Positions 1 through 7,595 of a stretch of DNA of 64,000 nucleotides are shown piece after piece. The notes below the pieces were generated by a model. The model was given only the letters and a program-made list of their open reading frames with translations, made no database searches and had not been told where the DNA came from. The translations under genes were made by a program, and so were the position numbers. Numbering within the stretch: position 1 is the stretch's first letter; every line of letters starts with the position of its first letter. Source of the DNA: Marivita sp965656765 (lineage in GTDB: Bacteria; Pseudomonadota; Alphaproteobacteria; Rhodobacterales; Rhodobacteraceae); contig NZ_CBFHLV010000007.1 in assembly GCF_965656765.1 (NCBI RefSeq), positions 1-64,000 of the forward strand, written 5' to 3'.

Positions 1-154
1 AAGGGTAACGGTGAACAAATGGCGAAATCTGCCTACGCCATGTCACTAGGAACAATCCAACATTGGCAGAACCGCGTGACGCGTCAATAAAAGATCCAAT
101 ACAACCTATGGTATCGGCTTTTTCCCGCGCATACTGACGTGTGGTAAGCGGCAT
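1..154 (-). CDS. Possible small ORF running off the left edge (uncertain)
   Basis: An open frame of 51 codons runs from an ATG at 154-152 to the window edge without a stop. Its ATG overlaps the TGA of the upstream gene in an ATGA arrangement, which is typical of coupled genes. The translation begins MPLTTRQYAREKAD and resembles nothing I recognise. Codon choice is poor for this genome (ATA, CTA and AGG occur) and the stretch is more AT-rich than its neighbours, so it may be chance. In related bacteria pccA lies further downstream of pccB on this strand. Confidence 0.2.
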   Translation of the reverse strand, partial: MPLTTRQYAREKADTIGCIGSFIDASRGSANVGLFLVTWRRQISPFVHRYP

Positions 155-513
155 CATGCCCAATCCTCGTCCTCAAACGCCTCTGGGAACGACACACGCG
201 CAACCGCTTCGTTGATGATCAACTGCGCCTCATAGCTGGCCGGATCAAAGGGATCGTCATGCGGCAGCACCTCGCGACCAAAAAGCCAGCTCAAACGCCC
301 AGCATCAAGGTTGCCCCGCTCGAAAGGCTCATCCCCAAAATGCGCCCAGAGGGCTGCCATAAACGCGGCATCAGCCCGCTTATCGGGCGGACGCCGGTCG
401 CGATAGCGTTCGCGCTTGATCAGCGGCGTCACCCCTTTGGGGTTGGGCCTGCGAATGACAAATTGGAAATCAGTACCGGGAAGCCGCCCCGGAAAGCCGC
501 GATGCTTCAGCAC
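154..513 (-). CDS. Conserved hypothetical protein of the pcc cluster
   Basis: A protein of about 119 residues with no signal peptide or membrane segment. The N-terminal half is basic (RRPNPKG, KRERYRDRR), the C-terminal half acidic, ending FEDEDWA. I recognise no catalytic motif. I chose the GTG at 513 because a G-rich stretch (GGGGGTG) precedes it; a TTG at 540 would add nine residues but has no ribosome-binding site. It follows the small lipoprotein gene on the same strand, downstream of pccB. Co-transcription with propionyl-CoA carboxylase genes is inferred from order only. Confidence 0.65.
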   Translation of the reverse strand: MLKHRGFPGRLPGTDFQFVIRRPNPKGVTPLIKRERYRDRRPPDKRADAAFMAALWAHFGDEPFERGNLDAGRLSWLFGREVLPHDDPFDPASYEAQLIINEAVARVSFPEAFEDEDWA

Positions 514-576
514 GGGGCACCCCCGCTGCGCATCGTCCAAAAGGGGGCGAGCGCCTCGGCCCGCCCCGTTTTGAGT

Positions 577-723
577 TTACTTGTACTTGCCTGTGTACAC
601 GGGCTCGTGGCTGATCGGCTCTGGGTCGATAACCACAAACTCTTCTTCAGCCTGTTTTTGTGCACACGCCGAAAGCGCTGCAAAAAGACCGACTGCGGCA
701 AGAAGCTTGATGCTCTTTGACAT
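577..723 (-). CDS. Small lipoprotein, 48 residues
   Basis: A very short gene read from an ATG at 723 with the ribosome-binding site GGAGA a few bases upstream. The product starts MSKSIKLLAAVGLFAALSAC, that is a basic start, a hydrophobic core and a lipobox LSAC with Cys20 as the lipidation site. The mature part is only 28 residues, acidic (QAEEEFVV) and then Tyr/Pro-rich, ending PVYTGKYK. It should be exported by Sec, lipidated and held in the membrane facing the periplasm. The position between pccB and the next conserved gene suggests membership of that operon; the role is unknown. Confidence 0.75.
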   Translation of the reverse strand: MSKSIKLLAAVGLFAALSACAQKQAEEEFVVIDPEPISHEPVYTGKYK

Positions 724-940
724 CTAGTTCTCCTGTCAGGTTCAAAAAAGGACCCAACACGACCGGATGGTCCTGCCTGTCCTCGGTTCGAGGTAGTGAC
801 TGCTTGGGTGCAGTCCGTCCCAGAATACCCTGAAAACACGGCAAAAAGATATCCACAGCCGCCAACAACGCGACCCTGTGACTCAAAAGACTCAAACCGA
901 TCAAGGCCGGACCGGCGCGTCGCAACATGTGGTGGAAGCA

Positions 941-1666
941 TCAGAAAAACTCCAAGATGCAGGTCTCGTTTTCGATGCGATATGCCTCAAAAAACTGCGT
1001 AACGTCTGCTGTGGCGACCCCGAATTCGGTCTCTTCCTGACTAAAGGAAATCACGATCTGGTTCGGTTGAGGCCCGACATCGGGTGACAGACGCGGGATC
1101 GCATAGGTCTCGCACAGATGGTGCATATCGACCTCGACATCCTCATATTCCCGACCTTCACTACCAATCTCGGGCGCAACAAACCGGAACCGATACACAA
1201 GCCCGTTGCCGGGCCTATCCCACAGCATCTCGTGAAACGTCACAGGTTGGCCAGAGGGGACATCCAGCGGTTCATTCGCAAAAACAGGCGGCGCTAGGAA
1301 AAGCGCAAAAACGCATAATACCTGCTTGCTCACAGAGGCCCAGTTCACCCAACGTGCCCGCGCCTTCGGATTGTGCAACACGTCTTCCAGACGCTGCCGT
1401 ACCGACGCAGATTGGCTCGACGTGGGCAATCGCCCGCCCGCCGTCACGCGCATGCCATTGTCCATACGATCCACACGCACAACTGGGGAAAACCCCCGAA
1501 CCCGTTGCAAGCTGCGCCACATATCCTGCCGCACCTGCCGCGCCAGACGGCCCGGATCACACAAAGGCACCTCGGCCTGCACCGACACATCAAAGCGCGC
1601 AGGAAGGTGCCGGGCCAAAGTCAGCCCGTCCTCATCACGCAGAATATGCCAGCCATTGCGAGCCAT
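941..1666 (-). CDS. Apparent fusion: cytosolic hypothetical domain plus secreted DUF6497-like domain
   Basis: The frame codes for 241 residues with two unlike parts. Residues 1-110 are basic and soluble (MARNGWHILRDEDGLTLARHLP onward). Residues 112-130 look like a signal peptide (VSKQVLCVFALFLAPPVFA, cut before NEPLDV), and residues 131-241 resemble the small periplasmic DUF6497 family, with cysteines near 184 and 236. From memory these are usually two separate adjacent genes in Rhodobacteraceae. A GTG at 1331-1333 could start the second protein separately, though no good ribosome-binding site precedes it. It follows pccB by 43 bases on the same strand. Function is unknown for both halves. 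Confidence 0.6.
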   Translation of the reverse strand: MARNGWHILRDEDGLTLARHLPARFDVSVQAEVPLCDPGRLARQVRQDMWRSLQRVRGFSPVVRVDRMDNGMRVTAGGRLPTSSQSASVRQRLEDVLHNPKARARWVNWASVSKQVLCVFALFLAPPVFANEPLDVPSGQPVTFHEMLWDRPGNGLVYRFRFVAPEIGSEGREYEDVEVDMHHLCETYAIPRLSPDVGPQPNQIVISFSQEETEFGVATADVTQFFEAYRIENETCILEFF

Positions 1667-1682
1667 CAGGTCCCATCCGTTG

Positions 1683-1702
1683 GGTGCGTGATTTTACGCA
1701 CC
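1683..1702. terminator. Hairpin between pccB and the downstream gene
   Basis: A perfect inverted repeat with arms GGTGCGT and ACGCACC around a 6-base loop lies just after the pccB stop. There is no run of T on either strand, so it is more likely an mRNA-stabilising or attenuating hairpin than a full terminator. Confidence 0.45.
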
Positions 1703-1709
1703 GCGCCTA

Positions 1710-3242
1710 TTAAAGCGGAATATTGTCGTGCTTCTTCCACGGCATGTCTTGCTTCTTCGACCGAAGCGCAGCGAACGCCCGCGCGACCCGTTTGCGCGTG
1801 CTGCGCGGTTGGATCACCTCATCGATAAAGCCACGCTCTGCCGCCACAAACGGGTTGGCAAAGCGGTCTTCGTATTCTGCTGCATGGGCCGCGATCTTGT
1901 CCGGATCGTTCAGATCGGCACGGTGAATGATCTCTGTCGCCCCTTTGGCACCCATCACCGCAATCTCGGATGTGGGCCATGCATAGTTCACATCTGCACG
2001 TAGATGCTTGGACGCCATAACCACATAGGCCCCACCATAGCTTTTCCGGGTGATGACCGTCACCTTCGGCACAGTCGCTTCACCATAAGCAAACAGCAAC
2101 TTTGCGCCATGCTTGATCACGCCGTTATATTCCTGCGACGTTCCGGGCAGGAACCCCGGCACGTCCACCAACGACAGGATCGGAATACCAAAGCAATCAC
2201 AAAAGCGAACAAAACGCGCCGCCTTGCGGGCCGAGTCGATATCCAGAACACCGGCCAGGATCATGGGCTGGTTCGCCACCACACCGACAGTCTGCCCCTC
2301 GAGGCGAATAAACCCGGTGATGATGTTCTTGGCGAAGTCTTCCTGAATCTCGTAGAAATCGCCCTCATCTGCGATCTTGTGGATAAGCTCTTTCATATCA
2401 TAGGGCGTGTTGGCGTTTTCCGGCACCAACGTATCAAGCGATTCCTCAACGCGGTCCACATCGTCAAAGAACGGCCGTGTCGGGCTGGGCTGACGATTGT
2501 TGAGCGGCAGGAAATCCACCAGCCGCCGCACTTCGGCCAATGCCTCCACATCGTTCTCAAACGCGCCATCCGCGACCGAAGATTTCTTGGTGTGGGTGGA
2601 TGCACCGCCCAGTTCTTCGGCTGTGACCTGTTCGTTGGTGACTGTCTTCACAACGTCAGGGCCGGTGACAAACATGTAAGACGAATCCTTCACCATGAAG
2701 ATGAAGTCAGTCATTGCCGGGCTGTAAACCGCCCCACCCGCGCAAGGCCCCATGATCACGCTGATTTGTGGCACGACGCCCGACGCCATGATGTTACGCT
2801 GGAACACTTCGCCGTAACCAGCAAGGCTGTCGACACCTTCCTGAATGCGCGCACCCCCGGAATCGTTGATCCCGACCACCGGAGCGCCGTTCTGCATCGC
2901 CATATCCATGATCTTGCAGATCTTCATCGCATGTGTGGCAGACACCGACCCACCCAGAACGGTGAAGTCCTGAGAGAACACATAGACCATGCGGCCATTG
3001 ATCGTGCCCCAGCCGGTGACAACACCGTCGCCCGCAGGACGGTTCTTTTCCATCCCGAAATCGGTGCAGCGATGCGTGACGAACATGTCGTATTCTTCAA
3101 AGCTGCCTTCATCGAGCAGCAGTTCAACCCGCTCACGCGCCGTCAGCTTGCCACGGGCGTGCTGCGCGTCGATACGTTTTTGCCCACCACCCATGCGGGC
3201 ATCCGCGCGGCGGGTTTCCAACTCTTGCAGAATATCTTTCAT
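1710..3242 (-). CDS. pccB: Propionyl-CoA carboxylase beta subunit (carboxyltransferase)
   Basis: This 510-residue protein is the carboxyltransferase subunit that moves CO2 from biotin to propionyl-CoA, giving methylmalonyl-CoA in the cytosol. It has the crotonase-like two-domain form and usual length of the family: GINDSGGARIQEGVDSL near residue 130 and MGPCAGGAVYSPAMTDF near 165 form the N-domain acyl-CoA site, and DVPGFLPGTSQEYNGVI and KSYGGAYVVM lie in the C-domain. I start it at the ATG at 3242 (MKDILQELETRR), the usual family start, with AAAGGGACG upstream; an ATG at 3284 would add 14 residues. The biotin-bearing alpha subunit gene is not in the window and is expected further left. Paired TTTGCAAA motifs upstream suggest control by the PccR-like protein at 4702. 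Confidence 0.97.
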   Translation of the reverse strand: MKDILQELETRRADARMGGGQKRIDAQHARGKLTARERVELLLDEGSFEEYDMFVTHRCTDFGMEKNRPAGDGVVTGWGTINGRMVYVFSQDFTVLGGSVSATHAMKICKIMDMAMQNGAPVVGINDSGGARIQEGVDSLAGYGEVFQRNIMASGVVPQISVIMGPCAGGAVYSPAMTDFIFMVKDSSYMFVTGPDVVKTVTNEQVTAEELGGASTHTKKSSVADGAFENDVEALAEVRRLVDFLPLNNRQPSPTRPFFDDVDRVEESLDTLVPENANTPYDMKELIHKIADEGDFYEIQEDFAKNIITGFIRLEGQTVGVVANQPMILAGVLDIDSARKAARFVRFCDCFGIPILSLVDVPGFLPGTSQEYNGVIKHGAKLLFAYGEATVPKVTVITRKSYGGAYVVMASKHLRADVNYAWPTSEIAVMGAKGATEIIHRADLNDPDKIAAHAAEYEDRFANPFVAAERGFIDEVIQPRSTRKRVARAFAALRSKKQDMPWKKHDNIPL

Positions 3243-3312
3243 GGACCGTCCCTTTGTCGCTTTGCGGGGAACATACTGCGACATGGCACCATCTCAAGCG
3301 TTAAAGAGCAAA

Positions 3313-3360
3313 TTTGCAAACTGTGGAAACGTGAAGAGTTGCAATTTGCAAAACTGCAAA
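3313..3360. promoter_or_regulatory. Putative PccR/ScfR binding sites upstream of pccB
   Basis: TTTGCAAA occurs exactly at 3313-3320 and again at 3345-3352. The second copy is flanked by TTGCAA (3339-3344) and CTGCAAA (3354-3360). From memory, PccR of Rhodobacter sphaeroides binds paired TTTGCAAA elements. The cluster sits between the divergent starts of pccB and the exporter gene, so it could control both. Confidence 0.7.
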
Positions 3361-3418
3361 TTGTATCGTTACGCCTGTTCATATGGACATTCCCGCACAC
3401 CGGGCGTAGCGATAGGTA

Positions 3419-4648
3419 ATGAGTTACGCCTCTAAGGTCCGATTTCTCGACCGATCCACACCGCCGCATATTGTCACACTGATCCTGCTCGCAGGACTGT
3501 CGGCGCTGGTGATGAACATCTTCCTGCCGTCCCTGCCCAACATGACGGCGTATTTTCAAACCGAATACTGGCTGATGCAGCTGTCGGTGGCTGTCTACCT
3601 GGCCGTGAACGCGGTGCTGCAGCTGGTGATCGGTCCGATCTCGGACAAAATGGGCCGCCGCCCTGTGATCTTGTGGGGAATCGGTGGGTTTTGCGTGGCC
3701 ACAGTTGGTTGCATCTATGCCCCAGATATCTACACATTCCTTGGCTTCCGTATGGCCCAAGCAGTGATCGTGACCGCCATGGTCCTCAGCCGTGCGGTGG
3801 TACGCGATTGCGTGCCCCAAGACCAAGCGGCCTCTATGATCGGCTACGTCACAATGGGCATGGCGGTCGTGCCGATGATCGGCCCCGCTTTTGGCGGCGT
3901 ACTTGACCAGTATTTCGGCTGGCAGGCCAACTTCTGGCTCTTGCTGATCTTGGGGCTGGGCTTGTTCTGGCTCACATGGTCGGACCTTGGCGAAACGGCC
4001 GCTGTCAGCGGCCTGACCCTTGGGCAGCAATTCGCCCAATACCCGGAACTCTTGGCAAGCCCGCGCTTCTGGGGCTACGCCGTTGCAGCCGCTATGTCAT
4101 CGGGCGCATTCTTTGCTTACCTCGGCGGCGCGCCTTACGTCGGCACCGAAGTCTTTGGCATGTCGCCCGCCATGCTGGGCTTTTTCTTCGGCGCGCCAGC
4201 CATCGGATACTTTTTGGGCAACTTCATCTCGGGACGTTATTCCGCCCGGATCGGTGTGAACCGAATGGTTTTGGTGGGCACGTTCATCAACTGCACCGGT
4301 ATTCTGCTGTCCATGCTGGTCTTCTGGCTGGGCTATGGAACAGAATGGAGCTTTTTTGGGTTCATGACCTTCGTCGGCCTTGGCAACGGCATGACCATCC
4401 CCAATGCCACCGCAGGCATGTTGTCGGTGCGGCCTCATCTGGCTGGCACCGCATCCGGGCTTGGCGGATCAATCATGCTGGGTGGCGGTGCAGGGCTTTC
4501 GGCATTGGCCGGTGCATTGCTGGTCTCTGGGTCCGGCCCATGGCCGCTGCTTTGGATTATGCTGGTGACTGCGGTTTGCGCGATACTTGCGATTCAACTG
4601 GTGATCTGGCGCGCAGCGCAACTGGCAGGGCTGGACAGCGCGGGGTGA
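3419..4648 (+). CDS. Bcr/CflA-family MFS efflux transporter
   Basis: The product has 409 residues and about 12 hydrophobic helices, typical of the major facilitator superfamily drug/proton antiporters of the Bcr/CflA group. The loop between helices 2 and 3 has GPISDKMGRRPVILWG (near residues 66-82), the MFS signature motif A. The substrate cannot be told from sequence. The ribosome-binding site is weak (GATAGGTA before the ATG). The gene lies between pccB and the PccR-like regulator and reads divergently from pccB, with TTTGCAAA boxes on both sides, so it may belong to the same short-chain acyl-CoA response. Which compound it exports there is unknown. Confidence 0.9.
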   Translation: MSYASKVRFLDRSTPPHIVTLILLAGLSALVMNIFLPSLPNMTAYFQTEYWLMQLSVAVYLAVNAVLQLVIGPISDKMGRRPVILWGIGGFCVATVGCIYAPDIYTFLGFRMAQAVIVTAMVLSRAVVRDCVPQDQAASMIGYVTMGMAVVPMIGPAFGGVLDQYFGWQANFWLLLILGLGLFWLTWSDLGETAAVSGLTLGQQFAQYPELLASPRFWGYAVAAAMSSGAFFAYLGGAPYVGTEVFGMSPAMLGFFFGAPAIGYFLGNFISGRYSARIGVNRMVLVGTFINCTGILLSMLVFWLGYGTEWSFFGFMTFVGLGNGMTIPNATAGMLSVRPHLAGTASGLGGSIMLGGGAGLSALAGALLVSGSGPWPLLWIMLVTAVCAILAIQLVIWRAAQLAGLDSAG

Positions 4649-4649
4649 A

Positions 4650-4687
4650 TTTGCAAACTCGGACCTGACAGGCTGCAAAGCTGCAAA
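4650..4687 (+). promoter_or_regulatory. Putative autoregulatory PccR sites
   Basis: An exact TTTGCAAA (4650-4657) overlaps the end of the exporter gene region, followed by two tandem near-copies CTGCAAAG and CTGCAAAC (4673-4688). They lie 14-50 bases upstream of the ATG of the ScfR-type regulator, where binding would repress or autoregulate it. Confidence 0.6.
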
Positions 4688-4701
4688 CACCCGAGGACGC
4701 A

Positions 4702-6099
4702 ATGGCCACCCAGAAACTCTATGCCGGTGCCAAACTGCGCGAGATTCGCACCCGGCTGGGCATCACCCAACGCGACTTCGCCGCCAAGGTGGGGGTGTCC
4801 CTGCCCTACCTCAACCAAATGGAAAACAACAAGCGCCCACTGTCGACGACGGTCGTTTTGGCGCTGGCACAGGAATTTGGCGTCGATGTCACCGAACTTG
4901 GCCAAGGCGATGCAGAACGCATGATCTCTGACATGCGCGAGGCTCTGGCTGACCCCGTGTTTGCCGATATCTCGCCACCGATTGCCGACCTGCGCCTGAC
5001 TGCATCGAACGCGCCGGGGCTGGCGCGGGCGTTTCTGGAGCTACACCGCGCCTATCGCCAAAACCATGAACGCTTGGCGTCGTTGGACGAAGCGTTGGGC
5101 CGTGAAGGCGCGCAATTGCAGCCTAGCCCGTGGGAGGAGGTGCGCGATTTCTTCCACTATTGCGACAACTATATCGACGCGGTGGACAAGGCCGCAGAGC
5201 GCGTGGCGACCAAGCTGACTGGCTCGGACCGCGTACGCGCTGCCATTCGCGGGCTCGAGGCCGAAGGACTGCACGTCCGCTTTACCAATATGCCGGAACT
5301 GCGCCGCTTTGATGAGCTGCGGCAGGAACTGACTTTGTCGTCGCTGGCCGCCCCCGAGACGCAGACTTTTCAAATGATGCTGCAACTGGCGCTGGCCCGG
5401 CATGGCAAGCTGTTGGATGCGACGCTTGATCTAGGACGGTTTCAGTCAGACGCAGCCCGTGACATCGCGCGGTTGGGGCTGGCGAATTATTTCGCGGGCG
5501 CTGCGGTCATGCCGTACGGTCAATTCCTACAAGCCGCCCATGATACACGCCACGATCTGGAACTGATGGCCCGCCGCTTTGGCGCGTCAATCGAACAAGT
5601 GGCACATCGCCTGTCCACGCTGCAACGGCCCGGCGCCAAGGGGATTCCGTTTTTCTTTGTCCGGGTCGATCAGGCCGGCACAATCACCAAGCGGCACTCA
5701 GCCACACGCCTGCAATTCGCGCGCTTTGGCGGGGCCTGTCCGCTCTGGAACGTGCACCGCGCCTTCGAAACGCCGGGCCGGTTCCTACGGCAGCTGGCCG
5801 AGACCCCGGACGGGGTGCGCTATATTTCACTTGCGCGGGATGTGTCGAAAACCGGCGGGCATTTTGGTGCGCCAGTGCGGCGCTATGCAATTGCCCTTGG
5901 CTGCGAAGTGAAACACGCAGGCGCTTTAATCTATGCCGATGGGCTGGATTTGAACCGCGATGGGGCGTTTGAACCGATTGGCATTTCCTGCCGGATTTGT
6001 GAGCGGTCGCATTGCCATCAACGGTCGGTTCCACCGCTAGAGCGGAAGCTGACGATCCAGACGCATCGGCGTGGCATTTTACCCTATGAACTGAATTGA
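4702..6099 (+). CDS. pccR: ScfR-family short-chain fatty acyl-CoA regulator, PccR-like
   Basis: The 465-residue protein begins with an XRE-type helix-turn-helix (about residues 8-62: LREIRTRLGITQRDFAAKVG, then SLPYLNQMENNKRPLS). The middle part fits the DUF955-like domain and the C-terminal part the DUF2083 domain of ScfR regulators, which sense short-chain acyl-CoA. The C-terminus has the Cys/His-rich stretch CRICERSHCHQRSVPPLER, conserved in this family as I recall. In Rhodobacter sphaeroides PccR controls propionyl-CoA carboxylase genes. Here it lies close to pccB and has candidate binding boxes both at pccB and upstream of itself. In contrast to the simple divergent pair I expect, an exporter gene separates the two. 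Confidence 0.9.
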   Translation: MATQKLYAGAKLREIRTRLGITQRDFAAKVGVSLPYLNQMENNKRPLSTTVVLALAQEFGVDVTELGQGDAERMISDMREALADPVFADISPPIADLRLTASNAPGLARAFLELHRAYRQNHERLASLDEALGREGAQLQPSPWEEVRDFFHYCDNYIDAVDKAAERVATKLTGSDRVRAAIRGLEAEGLHVRFTNMPELRRFDELRQELTLSSLAAPETQTFQMMLQLALARHGKLLDATLDLGRFQSDAARDIARLGLANYFAGAAVMPYGQFLQAAHDTRHDLELMARRFGASIEQVAHRLSTLQRPGAKGIPFFFVRVDQAGTITKRHSATRLQFARFGGACPLWNVHRAFETPGRFLRQLAETPDGVRYISLARDVSKTGGHFGAPVRRYAIALGCEVKHAGALIYADGLDLNRDGAFEPIGISCRICERSHCHQRSVPPLERKLTIQTHRRGILPYELN

Positions 6100-6108
6100 G
6101 CGGCCGGA

Positions 6109-6200
6109 CGATGCGTTGACGCATCGCGTATTTCCGTAAACGGAAATACTTGGGGGCTCTGCCCCCAAAAACCCCGAGGGTATTTGCAAACCAGAGAAGA
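6109..6200. repeat. Mosaic of three hairpins plus conserved tail, likely a dispersed family repeat
   Basis: Three perfect inverted repeats follow one another: CGATGCG/CGCATCG (6109-6126, loop TTGA), GTATTTCCGT/ACGGAAATAC (6128-6149, loop AA) and TTGGGGGC/GCCCCCAA (6150-6168, loop TCT). They are followed by ACCCCGAGGGTATTTGCAAA and CCAGAGAAG. Such modules are, as I recall, scattered between genes in Rhodobacteraceae. The element separates the convergent pccR and amidase genes and probably ends transcription from both sides. It contains a further TTTGCAAA at 6183-6190, which may be fortuitous. Confidence 0.7.
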
Positions 6201-6863
6201 TCAGGATGCGGCGACGGGCCAGCGTTGTGCCAGATTGGCCATGATCGCACGGTCTGTATCATCAAGCGGACCTGAGGCGGACGGTCGGAACCGCAGGCGG
6301 ACGCTGTGCAGCAGTGTTTCAAGGGGAACGTCGGCGGTGTATCCAAAAGTCTTGGCATTGGCTTCAAAATCGCCATCGCCCATGGCATCGGGCCAGATGG
6401 CAAGGCCTTGTCGTGCAAGACGTTGCCAGTCAAACCGCGCGCCGGGGTCGATCTTGCGACCCGGCGCCATATCGGAATGGCCGATCACCCGTTCAGGCGG
6501 GATCGCATGGCGATCCATGATCCCCGACATAAGCGCGTCGAGCGCATCCATTTGTTTTGCCGCAAAGGGTGTGCTGCCGGTGTTGGCGATCTCTATCCCG
6601 ATGGACCGGGAGTTCACATCCGTGATCGGGCCCCACGACCCTGCCCCGGCATGCCAGGCGCGGTCTGCCTCATCGACGAGTTGCCAGACGGTGCCATCCG
6701 GCCCCAGCACGTAATGCGCTGAAACCTGCGCGTCGGTATGGCAAAGCCAGTCGCGCGCTTTTTCAGCGCAGTCCATTGCCGTGTAATGCAGAACGATCAG
6801 GTCAGGCCGCGCACCATCGCGGCGCGGCCCGCAATTGGGCGACGGATGCCAGAGCGGCGTCAG
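6201..6863 (-). CDS. AmpD-like N-acetylmuramoyl-L-alanine amidase
   Basis: An amidase_2 domain protein that should cut the bond between N-acetylmuramic acid and the stem peptide of peptidoglycan. Visible zinc-site elements are the His of VLHYTAM, the His/Asp of VIGHSDMAPGRKIDPGARFDW, and GIEIANTG between them. There is no signal peptide, which fits cytosolic muropeptide recycling. No ATG, GTG or TTG lies near the expected N-terminus (PLWHPSPNCGPRRDG). The best match is a CTG at 6863-6861 that overlaps the TGA of the upstream lipoprotein gene by two bases, giving 220 residues. An ATG at 7007 would add 48 unlikely residues out of frame inside the neighbour. Confidence 0.85.
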   Translation of the reverse strand: MTPLWHPSPNCGPRRDGARPDLIVLHYTAMDCAEKARDWLCHTDAQVSAHYVLGPDGTVWQLVDEADRAWHAGAGSWGPITDVNSRSIGIEIANTGSTPFAAKQMDALDALMSGIMDRHAIPPERVIGHSDMAPGRKIDPGARFDWQRLARQGLAIWPDAMGDGDFEANAKTFGYTADVPLETLLHSVRLRFRPSASGPLDDTDRAIMANLAQRWPVAAS

Positions 6864-7573
6864 TTTCGCACCGCGCGGAACGGAGCCGGATCCCAGCTGC
6901 AGGCAAATCCATCGCCATCCGGATCCAGGTTCTGACGATCGCGTTCCGGGCCACCATTGGCGAGGAATTCCTCTTGAGCCAGGTCCGCCGAAGTGAACGC
7001 CGCGCAATTGCGCAGGTGGCGGTTTTCAGACGCCAGAGACGAGCGGCGGTAGATCGGCGCGCCTTTTGGATTTGTCGTTTGCAGCGCGTAAGCCACGATG
7101 TTGGGCGTGTTGCTGCCTGGGCGCGTTGGCAACGCTTCGGGGGCGATGATCTGATAACGCGCGCGGTTCTGAGCGATCAGGGCCGCGTCACCTTCGATTG
7201 AGCGGGTGTTAGAGACCGCGTTGAAATCGTTCTCGGACGAGATCCCGGCGGCGTTTTCAACGATCTGGGGCGCGGCATTGCCGGGCGAGGCCTGCACAGG
7301 ATCAACCCCGGAATTGGCACGGCGCGCCTCAAGCGCGGCGGCGTCCAGTGGGCCTGTGGCGGACAGCGGTGCGCCGGTCACTGTCGGTGGTGCGCCGATG
7401 GTTGTTGGCGCCGCGCTCCCCTCAAGCACCGCCTCGCGGCGTTGTTGGTAGCTGTCGTATCGGTCAAAACCGACGCCTTGCGCGCTATCGGGCACGGGGC
7501 CCGCGCAAGCGGTGAGCATCGCTGCAGCAACGCCCACGGCAAGCAGTCGGAATACGCAATGTGTCTGGGTCAT
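6860..7573 (-). CDS. Excalibur-domain lipoprotein
   Basis: A 237-residue exported lipoprotein. From the ATG at 7573 it has a hydrophobic segment and the lipobox LTAC (about residue 22), then a long Ala/Gly/Pro-rich low-complexity stretch with repeated TIGAPPTVTGAPLSATG-like units. The C-terminal 50 residues form an Excalibur calcium-binding domain (RHLRNCAAFTSADLAQEEF, then LDPDGDGFACSWD with the DxDxDG loop and paired cysteines). I start it at 7573 rather than 7642 because the lipoprotein signal begins there and AGGAC precedes it. It follows gatA by 22 bases and runs into the amidase, suggesting a cell-envelope role. Confidence 0.85.
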   Translation of the reverse strand: MTQTHCVFRLLAVGVAAAMLTACAGPVPDSAQGVGFDRYDSYQQRREAVLEGSAAPTTIGAPPTVTGAPLSATGPLDAAALEARRANSGVDPVQASPGNAAPQIVENAAGISSENDFNAVSNTRSIEGDAALIAQNRARYQIIAPEALPTRPGSNTPNIVAYALQTTNPKGAPIYRRSSLASENRHLRNCAAFTSADLAQEEFLANGGPERDRQNLDPDGDGFACSWDPAPFRAVRN

Positions 7574-7595
7574 GTCCTGCCTCGTTTGGCGCGGT

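Noticed and set aside
647..928. Minus-strand frame of 93 codons with a hydrophobic start (MLRRAGPALIGLSLL)
   Set aside because: It overlaps the small lipoprotein gene in another frame, has no convincing ribosome-binding site and its second half is unlike a protein. The stretch 724-940 is treated as intergenic; I see nothing else in it.
2004..3419. Long plus-strand frame opposite pccB
   Set aside because: A mirror of the coding bias of pccB; the translation is His/Arg-rich and resembles no family.
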